Below are positions 1 through 13,329 of a DNA stretch of 64,000 nt, in pieces. The DNA is from Liolophura sinensis. Its lineage: Eukaryota > Mollusca > Polyplacophora > Chitonida > Chitonidae. The notes below the pieces were generated by a model that made no database searches, was not told the DNA's origin, and saw nothing but the letters and a program-made list of their open reading frames with translations. The position numbers and the translations under genes are program-made. Position 1 is the first letter of the stretch; each line of letters begins with the position of its first letter. Where the stretch lies: positions 8,293,375 through 8,357,374 of the forward strand of contig NC_088297.1 of assembly GCF_032854445.1 (NCBI RefSeq), written 5' to 3'.

Positions 1-774
1 TTAGACAACTGTTAGAGGCCTTACATTAAAGAAGTCACTGTCGGGGTTTCTAGGTTCCAGTTTCCAGTTTCCAGTTTCTACCACAGCAAAGCGAAAGACG
101 CATGCTGATTGGCTTAAATTCCATTAGTTAAGGTGTTTGTCATCGTGTTTTACATGACCCAGAGCTTGTTATCACTCAACAAACTATGATAACATGACCG
201 AATAGAGCCAATCGTGGGACAAAATGTACCGAAAAGATAGGGGGTCATGTAAAGATATACTTTACACATGTTTGAAAAGAAGTCAGCGCAGGTTTTCTGA
301 TTTAAGTTCCCATTTTATGGATTCTCCTTCACTACGCATGCGCAAATTACTTCTAGGCTACTTTTCAAGGGATTAAAGCACACTTCTTTAATCTACCTCC
401 TAAACTTCTTTAACGACCAAGAGAGGTGATGTGACCGCCATCTTTAAAACAATTGAAAGCGATTCCTTTGATAGCTGGACCAATCAAACAGCATGATCAG
501 ATTAAGCTATCGGCAGAGAGGGGATAGCGAAAGGTTCGTGAGGCAGAAATGTAATTCGGCAATTCAATTTCAGGTTGACTCCAGTTCCGATTGTTGCAGA
601 TGTTAGTCTATGGAAATCAGTTTCCATTCGTTCCATCTTATTGCCGGTGCTAAATCGGCAGGCTTGATGTATAGCGTATCCCTTCAGACTTTGGCCATTA
701 AGTGTGTTCTACAGATACGACAGGCTTTAAGTCCCCTTCACACTGGGAAGGTAGTGATATGCTTGTATCCCATG
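1..774. other. No gene recognised
   Basis: AT-rich DNA without a splice-bounded open frame or a repeat that I recognise. Confidence 0.5.
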
Positions 775-851
<77 letters not shown>

Positions 852-852
852 A
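775..852. repeat. (AT)n followed by (AAT)n microsatellite
   Basis: About 30 uninterrupted AT dinucleotides pass into a short run of AAT trinucleotides. Open frames that cross it only encode Ile-Tyr repeats and are not genes. Confidence 0.97.
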
Positions 853-978
853 ACCGCAAAGTGGTGGGTTCACCGGTTACCTGTTACCATTTGTTAACTA
901 AGGTCTCTGCACTCCTTTTACCCTCTATCCTGTAGCCTTTAATATTAGACGATAAACTTAAAAAATGCCTTGACAGCA

Positions 979-1140
979 ATTTATTTATTTTTTTTTTTTC
1001 GTTGTCCAACGCCATATTCTAGAATGTCCCACCCATACGAGGATGGAACCAGTGCGCGGAGTAAACCATCGCCCTTTGGCAAGTGCGGAGTAAACCATAG
1101 ATCTTTTGCAATTTACTGACTAACTTTCCAGCGTGGGACG
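979..1140 (-). mobile_element. Degraded SINE fragment
   Basis: A T-rich start (reverse complement of an A-rich SINE tail) is followed by body words such as GGATGGAACCAGTGCGCGGAGT and CCTTTGGCAAG. These match better copies near 42.1 kb and 55.3 kb. The fragment is old and seems to hold a small internal duplication of GCGGAGTAAACCAT. Confidence 0.45.
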
Positions 1141-1797
1141 TACAGATCAGCACCCCATAGTGGTGGTACACAAGTAATCTTTAACAAATGTAAGGCTTAT
1201 TTTGTTAGGCAAAACTAGCAACGCACATATCAGCCAACAAACTAGAGAGTCAATGAAATTCTTCATGATCAAATATTGTTTGAAATTCTCAACTACAATG
1301 ACGCCACCGTGGTACTGAATCAGGTGACAAGCTTGTTCTTTCAGTCAAAATGCCTTGGGACGCAGACAGGTTTTATTTTCCCATCGTTTTACGTAAAAAC
1401 AATAAACAAAAACGGCAATCTAAATGTCATAAGGGAAAGCTTTTCCGGCTTGATCTTTGTTCATTGTTAGAGATGGCCGCAGGCTATAGTAGCATAGAGG
1501 ATAGTAGCATCCAAAACCAACATCACAATAAATACGACCTTAAATCAGAACACGTGTAATATTAATTGTAGCTAAATCTTCGCCAGCTGTAAAACATTTT
1601 TGTATATACATTGATATACATCATGCTGTTTTCCACCGCGATATTTCTACCGAAGAGCACATGCCTGAGTGACATACCATTCTATTATGGAATATAAGAA
1701 ATATTCAATTGTCAAAGATATGTTGTGTTGTTGTTGTTTTCTTCTTCTTTTTTTCTTTGGTGGGGCGGGGTGTTGGGGGGGGGGGGGTCGTTTCTCG
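1141..1797. other. No gene recognised
   Basis: Short open frames only, none with splice sites or recognisable protein features. A 12-base G run with flanking GT-rich sequence lies near 1,760-1,790. Confidence 0.4.
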
Positions 1798-1925
1798 GTA
1801 TTTTTTTCGGATTGTTTCAGCAAACTCCAGAATTTTCACTTATACGATGACGGCCAATATGCAATAAGGATGGAGGAAACCGGAGTGCCTGGAGTAAAAC
1901 CACTGACATGTGGTAAGCTACACAA
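1798..1925 (-). mobile_element. SINE fragment (GGAGTGCC-type body)
   Basis: Contains AATTTTCACTTATACGATGACGGCC, GGAGGAAACCGGAGTGCC and CACTGACATGTGGTAAGCT in the order seen in related copies. The tail and tRNA-like head are missing. Confidence 0.6.
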
Positions 1926-2910
1926 ATGAACATATCCACGTGTGACGTCATATTGGTCGAAGGCATACACGTGGTCTCCAGCGATGATTTCAAATGAGAG
2001 CATCCTCCAGTAGGATTAATGAGAAAAATAAGGGCAGACTGAAACTCTTAAGATTTCCCTCTCTGTGAATAAGAGCTGTGTTCGTCAACAAACTTTGGCA
2101 ATGTGAAAATTTATAAACAATAGCAAACTGTATTACTATATATGGATGTGTTGAGAGTTGTGTACAAAATGGAACAAGAAAAGATAAGGTAAGACCGCCT
2201 AGCTTGGTTTTATGGTTTGAATACATCACTTTATAGTACAAAGATGTCAGAGAATGGTTTAGCTTCGACACTTTCTCCCCCTTCAACTTCCCCCATCTCC
2301 CCTCCTCACATATAACCCACCGACAGAGTTCCTCGTTACCGGGTATTCAATGACATCCACCGAGATTGACTCACAAATTGGTCCGCCATTTTAACTTTAC
2401 GAGATGTCTTGTGCTCGGTTCAATTTACTACTTTAATCTAATTTAACCTTGTTCCTAACACTGTTCCCTCTAAAGATTCCCTGGATAGCGTCAGGACCAG
2501 TCGCGTGACTGCATGCTCACACGACATTCTTGAAATCACCAGAGACGAGAGTGCCTAGAACGTCCATGGAAATCAGACCAAAGGAACATTATATATTCCT
2601 TTCGAAGAAATGCCAAAAAAAAAAATCCGCAATGTACAACAAATGACGGCTGGTGACAATCGCGAAGACGACTGGTAGTGTGTTGGATCGATGTAACATC
2701 GGGAGAATTCTTCTGTCTAGGAAACACGAATAAACAAAGCCAAACAGAAGTCGGCCTAGCTTCCGGTCTGACCCCATCCTTTGCCGCGCCCAATTAGCAA
2801 GACGATTTACAGACCGCCTGCTTCTCTTGATTAAGCTTGGAACCATCTCCAGCTGTCGGAATCGTACCCACAGAGTGTGGCACATCAGGTTCCTGGCGAA
2901 AACAGACACA

Positions 2911-2943
<33 letters not shown>

Positions 2944-4489
2944 TGTCCAATCTAAGTTATAGGAGCACATTGACCGCGATCTTGTACCATACTGAACACG
3001 AGTCTCTGTAAATTTTTTACAAGCGGGATGTTCACCTTGCCATTAATGCAATGAATCTATTGCCTTCAGGTCCAAAAATATACGTATTATCAAACATTAC
3101 CTCGATATATTATGTGGAATTTTGCATATTTTCTTTTTCACATATCAAAAAGTCAGCGCAGCAAGTCCACTATATATTTCTTTAACTGTTGCTTTTAAGG
3201 AAAAGGGGTTTTCCGTTCTTTTTTTTTTTCTTCTTCTTCTTCTTCTTCTTCTTCTTTCAAAATCTTAAATCTAACCGGGCACAAATATAGCAAATTACAG
3301 AAAAAAAGCATGGAATTATTACCTAACCAGTGTTCCACCAACCAACGAATCCGTAATAAACCCTTATGAACTGCGCAATTTCAGTCCTTTGGAAACCTTT
3401 GGTCGCGAATTGTTCGTTGTTATATGGAAACTGATAGAGGTCATTCATAAAGGACTGCGAGGTAGCGAGATATTCTTTATCCGCTTCCATACTGTTTGGT
3501 GTCCGTAAAGTTTAAATTCAAGTGGCCCATATAGGGTTTTGAATTCCAAATATTAAACAAAATATAATAGGCTAGATATTCTATCTCCACGATGCCTTAG
3601 TCTGATTCGCTAATTCACGTATGCTATAGCCAGTAAACTATGGTGTTAATATGAAAACATGATAATTGTCATATTTTTTTAAATATTGTACAGGCTTCAT
3701 AAAACAGAACTTAAATGTATTAAAATGTGTAAATCCTAATTCAGTTTGCACTCTGGACCATAATACAGTTAGCAACGACCAAACAAGCAAATGTGCCTTG
3801 TCCCGATGAAATCAAATCTATTTCTGTCGCAATTTAGTTTAACTCAGATATGCCAAAAACGGCTGAATATTCCACGACACAACCTTGTTCCCATGTGACC
3901 ATCGGATCCTTTTGCTGTCGGACTGTACCTATTGTCAGCCAAGGACAGCAAATAACATTCAATCGTCTTGAGTAGATCATTACCGAACGTGAAAACATTC
4001 TCCTCTTCGAATGCTCTGCTTTTGAGGTATAGCTTTGGACATTCACGCATCAAAGGAACGAATTTCTGAGCTGATTATCGATGTCGAGCACGGCCCTTCG
4101 ACGACGGGATTTTATCCGTGGCGGCTATGCTGACACGATGTTCTCTTCAGTCAACGTCCCATGGGCATGAGGTTTCGCTTCAGACAGGAGCTTATCCCAC
4201 AAGTAGTAAAACGCTAGACGCTATTAAAGCTAAGTCTGGCGAACAATGGCCAGGTGATGGAGTGATCGTGATAAACAGGGGTGGACAGGGCGATTAACCT
4301 GTGTCTTGGTTGAGGATGAGGGTTTACAGAGCTATCGATAAGAGTGGAATATACATGAAGCGTGCTAAACCGGCAAACAGATCGCGATGAACGGGTGGAT
4401 GGATTATTGCATGCCTAGATTGTATGATGGATATATGGACAAACAGATGTAAGGATTTCCAGACACCCTGACTATAGCTGATCCACTGA
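1926..4489. other. No gene recognised; small microsatellites
   Basis: Holds a (CA)n run at about 2,906-2,942 and a TTC run at about 3,228-3,257. The open frames on either strand are short, of biased composition and without convincing splice sites. Confidence 0.45.
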
Positions 4490-4715
4490 CAAAATGAATG
4501 ATTGGTTGACTGTTTAACTGATTGCTTTCATAACTGATTAACCATGTTGGCTGTCTGTGTGACTGAATCACTGACCAGATTGTCTGCCCGCTTTATTGTC
4601 CTTTTGACTGATTGAAATGCACACTAAACCATTGTTAGTTTGATCCACAGACTCACTGAATGCTAGACTGACTATTAGACTGACTAGTAACTTGACTGAT
4701 TGACTGATTGATATC
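4490..4715. repeat. Degenerate GACTGATT-rich tandem repeat
   Basis: Words of the type TTGACTGATTGACTGATTG recur at irregular short spacing, suggesting an old short-period tandem repeat. No clean unit survives. Confidence 0.4.
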
Positions 4716-6123
4716 AACTCTAACAATTATAGCAATATAAGCGTCAAGTCCGACATTCATATACCATTTGTAGTCCGTAAAGGGCGTTTTAAGTCGATAA
4801 TCGCAAGATCCATTCCCAAAACAACGTTTAACACTAACTCCCAAAGACAAAGGTATGTAAGAAATTATACAAATAAGAAATAAAGCCGGTAACACACAAG
4901 AAAGAAGCGGTCATCAGTTTTCAATGATTCATTCACCAACTGCAGATTTACCTGCTGGTTCAAATAATATTCGCGGTATGGTTTCCCATTCTGGCTTTGT
5001 TGCTTTGAAGTGAAGATTAGCCTAGGACTACCAAACACGGATTCAATTACTTCATTGCAAACAAGGCAGCAGCGTGGCTTTCCAGAACTACTTTATTAGC
5101 AGGAATTTCCATAAAAATGTCTTAATGGAGTCAAGCTTGTTATGGCTGATAGCTGTGTTGCCAGTTTGTTAAGATGCATCCGTGGAAGTCGGCCACACAG
5201 ATTGGTAGGATTATATCACTCCAGTGTTGCGTGACTGGAATTATACCGGTTTGAGACACCGTTATAAATGCAGGAGCTCCTGGATGAAAAACAATTTAAC
5301 AGTTTCCATTTCAATTTGCTTGTAATCGACAAGCGAATCGGCTCCCCAGCGCTAACAATGGGAATATCCTTTCCTGGACGTCACGCGCGTTTCCCATAGC
5401 CGACACTTGGGACCTGTGTTTTGATCACCTTCATTTTGATGTTCGATCGAATCCAGCTCCCGCTGACTGGACTGCAATTTTAGCTCAAGAGGCTTCTACA
5501 GATATATATGTGGCGGAGAACACCGATTCCGTGCCCAACTTCACCCCTCACCCCACCTCTCTCTCCAAATAAACCTTTATGCCATCATACATTTATATAT
5601 TTATTGGGATAGTTATTTTAACGTCATAAACAAGAATTTTTCATTTTTATGGGTAGAAGAAACATAGTACCCTGTGAAAGCCGGGATCTTTGATCAAATT
5701 ACTGAGGAGTATTTCCACATCTGACCGATACAGATACCATAATAGTGAAAGTGTTGACCCCAATCTGCTCACTAGTCCTTGAATAAGTGAAATATTTTTA
5801 ATTATGGTATTAAAACCCAGACCAAGAAATAAGCAATATATTTGATTTAGTTTATAAATAGTACTCACATAACTGACATTTTCCTTTATCCCATTGACAG
5901 ATTGCACAACTGATGAGTGTTATACAAATTGACAGCTGTCTACACACTGCGCATGTTTATGTTTACAATTCCTCTGAATGCACTTCGCAAACTGTTACCG
6001 TATTCCGATATCTATCTTCCGTGAGTTTATTTGTACGGTTCAGATCTGTGCTTCGATAGCTCAAAATGAGGAAAGCATGGAGATAATGGATGACACAGTA
6101 CGGAAACTTAACATGTATGAGGA
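4716..6123. other. No gene recognised
   Basis: A minus-strand open frame at 4,653-4,895 starts with a hydrophobic, signal-like stretch, but lacks other support. Nothing else stands out. Confidence 0.35.

Positions 6124-6124
<1 letters not shown>

Positions 6125-6201
<77 letters not shown>
6125..6201. repeat. (AT)n microsatellite
   Basis: About 38 uninterrupted AT dinucleotides. Confidence 0.97.
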
Positions 6202-6203
<2 letters not shown>

Positions 6204-8726
6204 CTGTTTCTTCACGATGTGCTAGTGCTGGGCCAGCTTCAGATGTGAAAAACGTCCTTGAAACGAGTACTTTCTCCAAGGAATACATTACTGGTGAACA
6301 CAACACAGTAAATTAGTCGCGTCCATTATTTTGATATTTCGGCAAAGTTGCGATATATTTAGCGCAATCTTACTGCAAATTAACCTTTTCCCCACTCAGT
6401 TCGAATGCAGTCTCATTTATGAAATATTCTTGAGCACAAATAAATAAATCCAATTAACATTGATTTTACCTGCATGATTATTTACACATATCAACACTAT
6501 GTAAACGTTACTGTATTAAAAACTTTTTTTTGTATGTTTTATATGAAACTTTTACTGTTATACCAGTTTTTCTCAACGGGGTCTTTTCAGATCAATACCA
6601 TGACTCCGTGAAAATCTCGAATTCGACTCAGGAACCCTTATTGGCCTTATTAAACCAAAACCGTATTAAATCGACGTAAAACCAATGGGGCGTGTGATAT
6701 GAATGTTCTGTTTTTTGCGAGCCGGGAAAGCCTACAAGATTGATTAAATGAGATACATTTATTTCTAACGGAACGGCTGGAATATTCCGGCATATCCAGC
6801 GGAACGCTCCCAGATTGACGGCTCTATGGCTGCAGCACTTGGACAATTTTTCAAAATTTGACTTCAGCACCTCGTTAGCCACGTCTGCTGTAAGTTTCAT
6901 CCTGCACACGCTGGAATTCTAAATCCTGGTAATGGGCCATTACGGCATAATGGTAATTACACGCCTCATTGGCTTTCACTCGGGTCCGCGTCTCGGCCTT
7001 ATCGTTTGAAAACCCCGTAACATAATCCATTACGGCATAGCTTTACGTCCATCGGTTGAATTGGCGCAAGGATGTAGGCCTATCTGTGTCCATTTCCTCT
7101 TGGAACAGCCGTTATGGACCGTCAGACAAAGATTATTATTAATGAAAAACGCGTCTACAGGTAAATATATTTGAGTCATCTTATGCAATCATTTCAAACG
7201 GAAACCATCATATTTCATGTAGACAAGCTAGGCAGCAATGCAGTGAAGGATTTACAGTGATGACGGTTTAGATAATGTCCCTCCAGTGAGGCTCGCGTAA
7301 CCCGCCATGACTGGATCATCCAGGTGTCCATTAGGTTCTCAGCAAATGGACGTGCTATTTCAAGATGATTTCTTTCTAGTATGCATTCCAAACAAAAACA
7401 CGGCTTAAAATTCAAAACAAATACCGATCAAATACCAATCAATCGCGAGCTGAATTCGAAGACACCCAAATTGATTGTAAATCATGAATGCAACGTTTAT
7501 GTCCTTTGATTCAGATCTGAAGGGTTGGGTTGTTAATGCCATAAAAACAGGAAACATTCGACTTAAGTATATCTGTCGGAAGGTTCAAATTTTTCCCAAT
7601 ATATGGCCGGTGTATACTGAAATTGATAACTGTCTGTATTCATCGTGAGCGATAACGATTACAAGAAGAGAATGTTTTACTTTTTTCTTTTCTTTCCTGT
7701 TTTGGGAGACAGCTGCCTGGGTGCAGCCATGGTAGTGTTAGTAAATTACTATGTTATGAACAACAAAAAATAAAATGTCCAGTTTTTTGTGAGTAAAATT
7801 AAACAACATACAGCTATTCATTGAGAGGGTAGCTTGCAATGGCAGTAATATCATTCATACCAGTAGGGATTATAACGCTCTATTTAGACGTCATGAGAAC
7901 TCGCTCAGAATTTTTGTTTGTTTTTGTTTTTCGCTGTTAATTATGGAATGCATTCCCAAGGCGCCTGTTAATCACGCATGTCAATTACTGAAATTCAACA
8001 TCTGGGAACACGGTATTTCCTCATCTTCCGATGAGAAGCCAGTCGCGCGAAAAGAATTATACAAACAACATGCGCGCGCATTACAAGAATTTGCTAGCGC
8101 AGTGTGATTGGTAATTCCGGGTGATGACACCCATCAATCATTTACTCGCCCAACGGAAATATACCCTTCAGCCACGTGACATATTCACGTAATTAGTATT
8201 ATCGTGTAATAAGCTCAGATCAATTAACAACACACATGGCTAGCGCCTTAAACCGTATTCAGCAGCCTTATAACGGTCTAAACAAGTATAATCACGGAAT
8301 GGGCATTACGGCTGTCCGGTCCAGGTCACTGGCACGCCATATGTCTTCATGTTATCACCGTTCCAAAGGCTTCTCTCACTTATCTCTGGCTTAACACATG
8401 TACGATTCATTACACGTTAGCGATCCGCGTGCCTAACTTACATCGTTTGTATGGGATAATGTAAAGGGATTACGGGAAAGCGACTTTTCGAGACACTCTC
8501 CTGCATTTGCTTGCGTGCGTGCAGCGATTGTCAGATTATATGCAGATTAGGTTTGATTTCTTGTATGCGAAATTTTGTAGAATGCGTTTTTATGTTAAGG
8601 AGTTAGACTCCAGTGGACGTATTTGTACATGTTGTACATCTTACACTGCACGAAATCAGCTTTTTTTTATTCTCTCGTTTGCTGTCTTTTTTGTGCCCAT
8701 ACATGCAACAATTTCCACGTCTTCAT
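6202..8726. other. No gene recognised
   Basis: Unique-looking AT-rich DNA. No open frame here has splice signals or family resemblance. It lies downstream of the aquaporin-like exon. A search for the antisense of the second aquaporin Asn-Pro-Ala-Arg motif found nothing. Confidence 0.4.
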
Positions 8727-8778
8727 AGGACTGAAAAATTGTTAAGTACGACGTTCAAACCTAAGCACTCACTCACAC
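8727..8778 (+). mobile_element. Tail fragment of a second SINE-like family
   Basis: GGACTGAAAAATTGTTAAGTACGACGTT followed by AAACCTAAGCACTCACTCAC matches the end of a longer copy on the opposite strand at about 25.86 kb and a further copy near 53.96 kb. Confidence 0.55.
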
Positions 8779-9980
8779 AAGTGTCAAAAAGCAGACCATA
8801 ATGAATTGCTTATAATACACACAATTGAAGAGATATTAGAGATACTTGTGTGTTCAAAATGCATTCTTATACGAATAATAATTCACAAATAACGACGTCG
8901 GAAGTTGCTTCTACATTTAGCCTAAAAGAAGCAGAATGATATAACATATGTTTTAGTATTAAAAAATAAATATAGTGTACAAAAGGAAAAGTATACAAAC
9001 GTTGCATACCAGATTTCATATGGAGGCCAAATGATCAGCCCGGCTTATCACACGGACACGATTTTATTATATGTTTTGTTATAAATCACATAAATCATAA
9101 TAAGATACAGGTTCTCTCTATGCAGACAAAAGTCAGACATGAAATTTAAAATTATTGATTAATTTTGTTTGTCTGAAAATAAATGTTACAGAGAGGTCTG
9201 TAAATCAGGTTTTTCTCCTTTGTTAAAATGGCGCCTAAACACTAACGTCTATGTAAAGCCTTGTTCTTTTGATCCTACACCCTGTTAATAATGAAAGGCG
9301 GCGCTGATTAACTTGAGTCTGGCAAATACACGCTGTACGTGTGCCGGTGCTACATGGTGTTGATTTGAAGCATCATTGATGCACAGATATAGACATACAC
9401 GTACATGTGGAGGTACACTACTCATAACATATGTACCTTCAACTGGAGGTATAGTTCCCGTCACATTACCATACATACAAGACAGTGACATTAGACGCTT
9501 CTAAGCAAGAATAATGTTTCTAGATTCGGTGTACATGCGCATACAATCAGGAGAAAGGCGAAAAGGCTTGATACAGTATCGTAAAGATGTCTTCAACATT
9601 TTGTAGTTTTAGATGAAATTTTGTATGAATGCTAGCTCCGCCGGATGGGACTTAAGCTTAATATAGCGTATTTGTAAATGGAGTGCAAGACTTCACATCC
9701 CATATCCTTGATTTTCACTCTTGTATGCATGTATATAGCAATATCACATGATTAAAACAATGGATCGATTTCACAGTCAGGCTATAGATTTATAAGGCCT
9801 ATACAGGAAATTTTCAGGTATACTGGCGAAGTGCGGTGTTTTTCCTTCATCCATTAACATTACCCCGCGTATTACTAAAGAATTCTTTTGGACGGCGTTC
9901 AAAAACCAATGAAATAAAAAAAATCGAATAAATAATAATGCTCTACATGTGTTACATTAAATATCACACAATCCACTTAC
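8779..9980. other. No gene recognised
   Basis: Presumed intron or downstream flank of the aquaporin-like gene. No second exon is visible. Confidence 0.35.
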
Positions 9981-10436
9981 CCATATAATACAGCTGCCCC
10001 CGCAATTCCTCCAGACGAGTTGTGCCACAATGTACAGAATAGCCCGTAACGGTGTAATTTTACAGGTGACAGCCATTGTCAGAGACACAACTGGATTAAG
10101 ATGCGCCTCAGATATGTGAGAAAAACACTGCGTTAACGCCATGGCGTTCAGGCCAAAGCACAACGCGACCACAACGTAACGGGCGTCATTCCTGTAGTCG
10201 TCACCGACTCCGTGGCGTACCACGTACTGAACGTCACACGTCATTGTAGAGCTGCAACCCAGCAAAACGTAAAGCAGCATCCCTAAACACTCGCTAATCA
10301 CAGCTCGCCAGAAGTCTATTCTCCGTATTTCCACCTTCATCGCGGCTACTGTCACTTCGCACAACCTCAGCTTTCGACAAACTCTCTTCGGCAGAGGCAC
10401 ATTGGACGCCGACCTCACGTGCGTGTATGACGCCAT
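9981..10436 (-). pseudogene. Aquaporin-like channel, first coding exon with +1 frame break
   Basis: Seen: ATG at 10436 in a strong context (A at -3, G at +4). After a basic N-terminus comes a first membrane helix (about residues 43-64, FWRAVISECLGMLLYVLLG), then a second helix (VVVALCFGLNAMALTQ). A loop B-type half-helix (HLNPVVSLTMAV) and the start of helix 3 (LRAILYIVAQLV) follow. Order and spacing match the N-terminal half of aquaporins, which move water or small solutes across membranes; the usual Asn-Pro-Ala reads Asn-Pro-Val. Immediately after AQLV the frame loses similarity, but the next frame reads GGIAGAAVLYG, the expected helix 3 continuation. It runs into a perfect donor (GG|GTAAGT, phase 2). 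One extra base near 10013-10015 explains this. The second-half exons are not found in the 10 kb downstream. It could be a recent pseudogene, a null allele, or a live gene with an assembly error. A TATA-like ATAAATA lies about 50 bp upstream of the ATG. Confidence 0.8.
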
Positions 10437-12845
10437 GATTAAGCCGCCTCTTCTTCAAGCAGACGCTCCAGCCGTGTATGAATATTTATGAGGCTCAAAT
10501 CCACTAACTGTATAATCAATAGTCGCTCGACAGCCGAGCGATGACCCCTGACCCCGCCACAAATCTACCTTTTAATCAGGAGAGTGTCATCAGGGATTAC
10601 GTATGCTCCGCGGAACAGCCATATATCTTCCATTGCCTTTTTGCATTTTCGACAGTTATTCATTTAACAGGCGCCGTGGAAATCAATAGGGGTAGTATTC
10701 CGGTTTTACATCCAGTTTCCACGTTTGTAGAATGACGGTTGCATCACGGATGGACCAGACCCACAACACACACGGTCCTGCCCGACCAGCCCAAGCCCGT
10801 CGTCTGTCAGTCACGGAGACAACCCGGGTAATCTGAAACGAATAGAGCAGGCAGAGATTTGACAGGGGCAATAAGATGAGGCCGAAGATAAGCCTATAGC
10901 TCTTTTCCACTTATAGCTGGAAATGGGATAGATGCGAACTGAATCCAGGGTACATTGTGTTCCTTAAGTGCCCGGACGAAAAGCCGATCCACTCAACAAG
11001 TTTAGACAGTCATTACTACAGCCTAATGAATTAGGCCGTGCATAATGTTGTCTCTTTAATATACAGCACCTAATGCATCAGGCTAAGATTATTATAAATT
11101 TTGGATGAAATTTATGCTTCGCGTTGAAAAAAACTTTCCTTCTCAAAAATTGTATCAGTTAAATTGTTGACATCACTCGTAAAAATGTCACGAGAGATCC
11201 ATTAATTACGTCCATTAAAGACGATACAATTTCATTAGGCTTACTTTTAGAACGGTTTATATGTCTCCTATTTTTTAAATGCTAAGTCTTTGAAACAACA
11301 TAAATGCATATGCTACAAATGTCTCTGGAAATGAATCCTTAAAAGTGTTGTACAGGAGAGCCAATGTCTACTTCAAGACAATGGACACGTTTACGCTTTT
11401 CTTATGAGCATAAACACACTCATTTAACGCAGACTGGTGTGTATATAAACTTCCATCCGTTAGCTGACCCCCCCCCCCCCTCCTCTCCCCCCCCCAAACA
11501 CAATTCATTGTCCACTGCAATATTTGACGAGTCTGCGACACGCCATCATTTACTGTCAACATGTATGGACATATGTTCTACAACAGAGCTTCCGTACAAG
11601 CCGCGCCATCTAATTGATACTCTGACAAACTTAAACTGTTTAGACCAACAACCCCTTAAATCGCTAAATGAATTATCCTACCGCGGAGTTCGGGGTTTGC
11701 TGGCGGTCTCGTGCCAACACTGGTCTCGCAATCCCTATCTATAGATTACATCGTCCGCGTTAGCCCTGGTTGTTGGTGTACACGCTAGCTCGCCACTACC
11801 AGGCCGTCCAGGATGGCTAATTGACCATAGACACGGCCTGGTTACGACCAGGCGATTTTGACAGCCTTTAACAAATTGTACAACTGTACGGCCCCAGTTG
11901 TTTAGTCATTCGTCGACTTGGTTGCTACTAATAAACCAAAGGATGTTTCATTATGGGCGAAACATCAAGCGTGGAACGCGGAGCACTCGTGTATGGCTCG
12001 TAAAGCATGCCTCAAACCTAAACACGCTGTCAACGCGGACCGTACCGAAAGACCCTAACATCTCTGACCAGACCAGGCTGGTAATATATCTCAGCAACAA
12101 CCCGAGTCAATTTGGCCACCGCTGTTAAAAACGCGTTAACTGCGCTGGGCATTTCCTATGAATGAGGCCTTTCTTGTCAGCTCCGAACCGTTACATCGCA
12201 ATCTGTAATAACAAACGCTGTTCACAATTTGCTGCTACCAGACAGGTAATTTGTAATAATGGGTATCTATTGCTCCTCTTGTGACATGTTTTTGTGACAA
12301 TCGTTATAATTCCTTCCACAAAGCTCATGACGGAATTAGCTAAAACTTAAATTACAGAATGATTTTTGAAATGTTGTTCCTGATTGCTGCTGTCTACATT
12401 AATGAGTCTGTTTTGCGATTTAGAGTAACTCCTTTGTGTTAAGAACAATAATTTCCTTCCACTACGGTCAACGGCTGAAATAACTGGAAATTCCTTATTT
12501 TACGAATATATGCTATTTGTTCTCATTTATCCAAATTTGCTATTCTGTTTCTCGCCATTTTTACAATTACAGTCAGTAATTAATGAAAACATATCTGCTA
12601 TTTAGCGTTGTATTCGACATCATACGCTCTAGCAGACAGTACTCCACAACATAACACCAGCTACATATTGCGAGTAAACATAATAACAAAGCAAAATTTG
12701 CTGGCAGATTGGAATACAGAGTACTTTCCTTGTAAATCAGCATTCTGATTATGAATGTACGCAACTCGATGTAATTCAACACAGCAGGTGTTTATATTTT
12801 GACTTGTAAGTTATTTCTTTTGTAGATTATTTGGTTTATGTTTAT
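10437..12845. other. Aquaporin upstream flank; no further gene recognised
   Basis: Mixed-composition DNA with short open frames on both strands. A C-rich tract lies near 11,467-11,495. None of the open frames shows splice boundaries or a family signature. Confidence 0.4.
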
Positions 12846-12969
12846 AAAGTATTGATCATACTTCAGTCTCTGTCGTAAAACACAGTAAAGTATTGATCAT
12901 ACTTTAGTCTCTGTCGTAAAACACAGTAAAGTATTGATCATACTTCAGTCTCTGTCGTAAAACACAGTA
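12846..12969. repeat. 41-bp tandem repeat, three copies
   Basis: The unit AAAGTATTGATCATACTTCA plus GTCTCTGTCGTAAAACACAGT repeats three times with only one or two differences, so it is a young duplication. Confidence 0.93.
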
Positions 12970-13329
12970 AGGTATAAAGTATATAAACAGAGAGATTCCA
13001 TAGGGCATTTTCCGCTAAGAACAAGTGAAATAGTATGAGGTTGTGTGTTGGCTGTATGGAGGAACTTTAAGCCAGATTTAAACATACACATGCTTGGTAG
13101 TGCATTTGGGCGTATAAATCTGCCAAATAGGTCATTTTTATCCATGGCTTGCATGGCCATGACTGACATTATATAGTTCGCATCTACCAAAGTTGATAAC
13201 GTCAATGATTCATAGATAATCAATTAGTACGATGGCGCGATGGAAAATATAAGACGATATCAATCAGAATACCTAATTAATGTGCACACGGATGGCTGAT
13301 AAGGTCAATCTGGTTAACACCCATATCTG
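12970..13329. other. No gene recognised
   Basis: Short spacer between two tandem arrays. Confidence 0.4.

Noticed and set aside
610-935. Open frames crossing the AT microsatellite (Ile-Tyr repeats), likewise at 5,978-6,316
   Set aside because: Microsatellite translation with no other support.
1-9980. Second-half exons of the aquaporin-like gene
   Set aside because: I looked for the antisense of Asn-Pro-Ala-Arg coding words in this stretch and found none. The remaining exons are either outside the window or lost.
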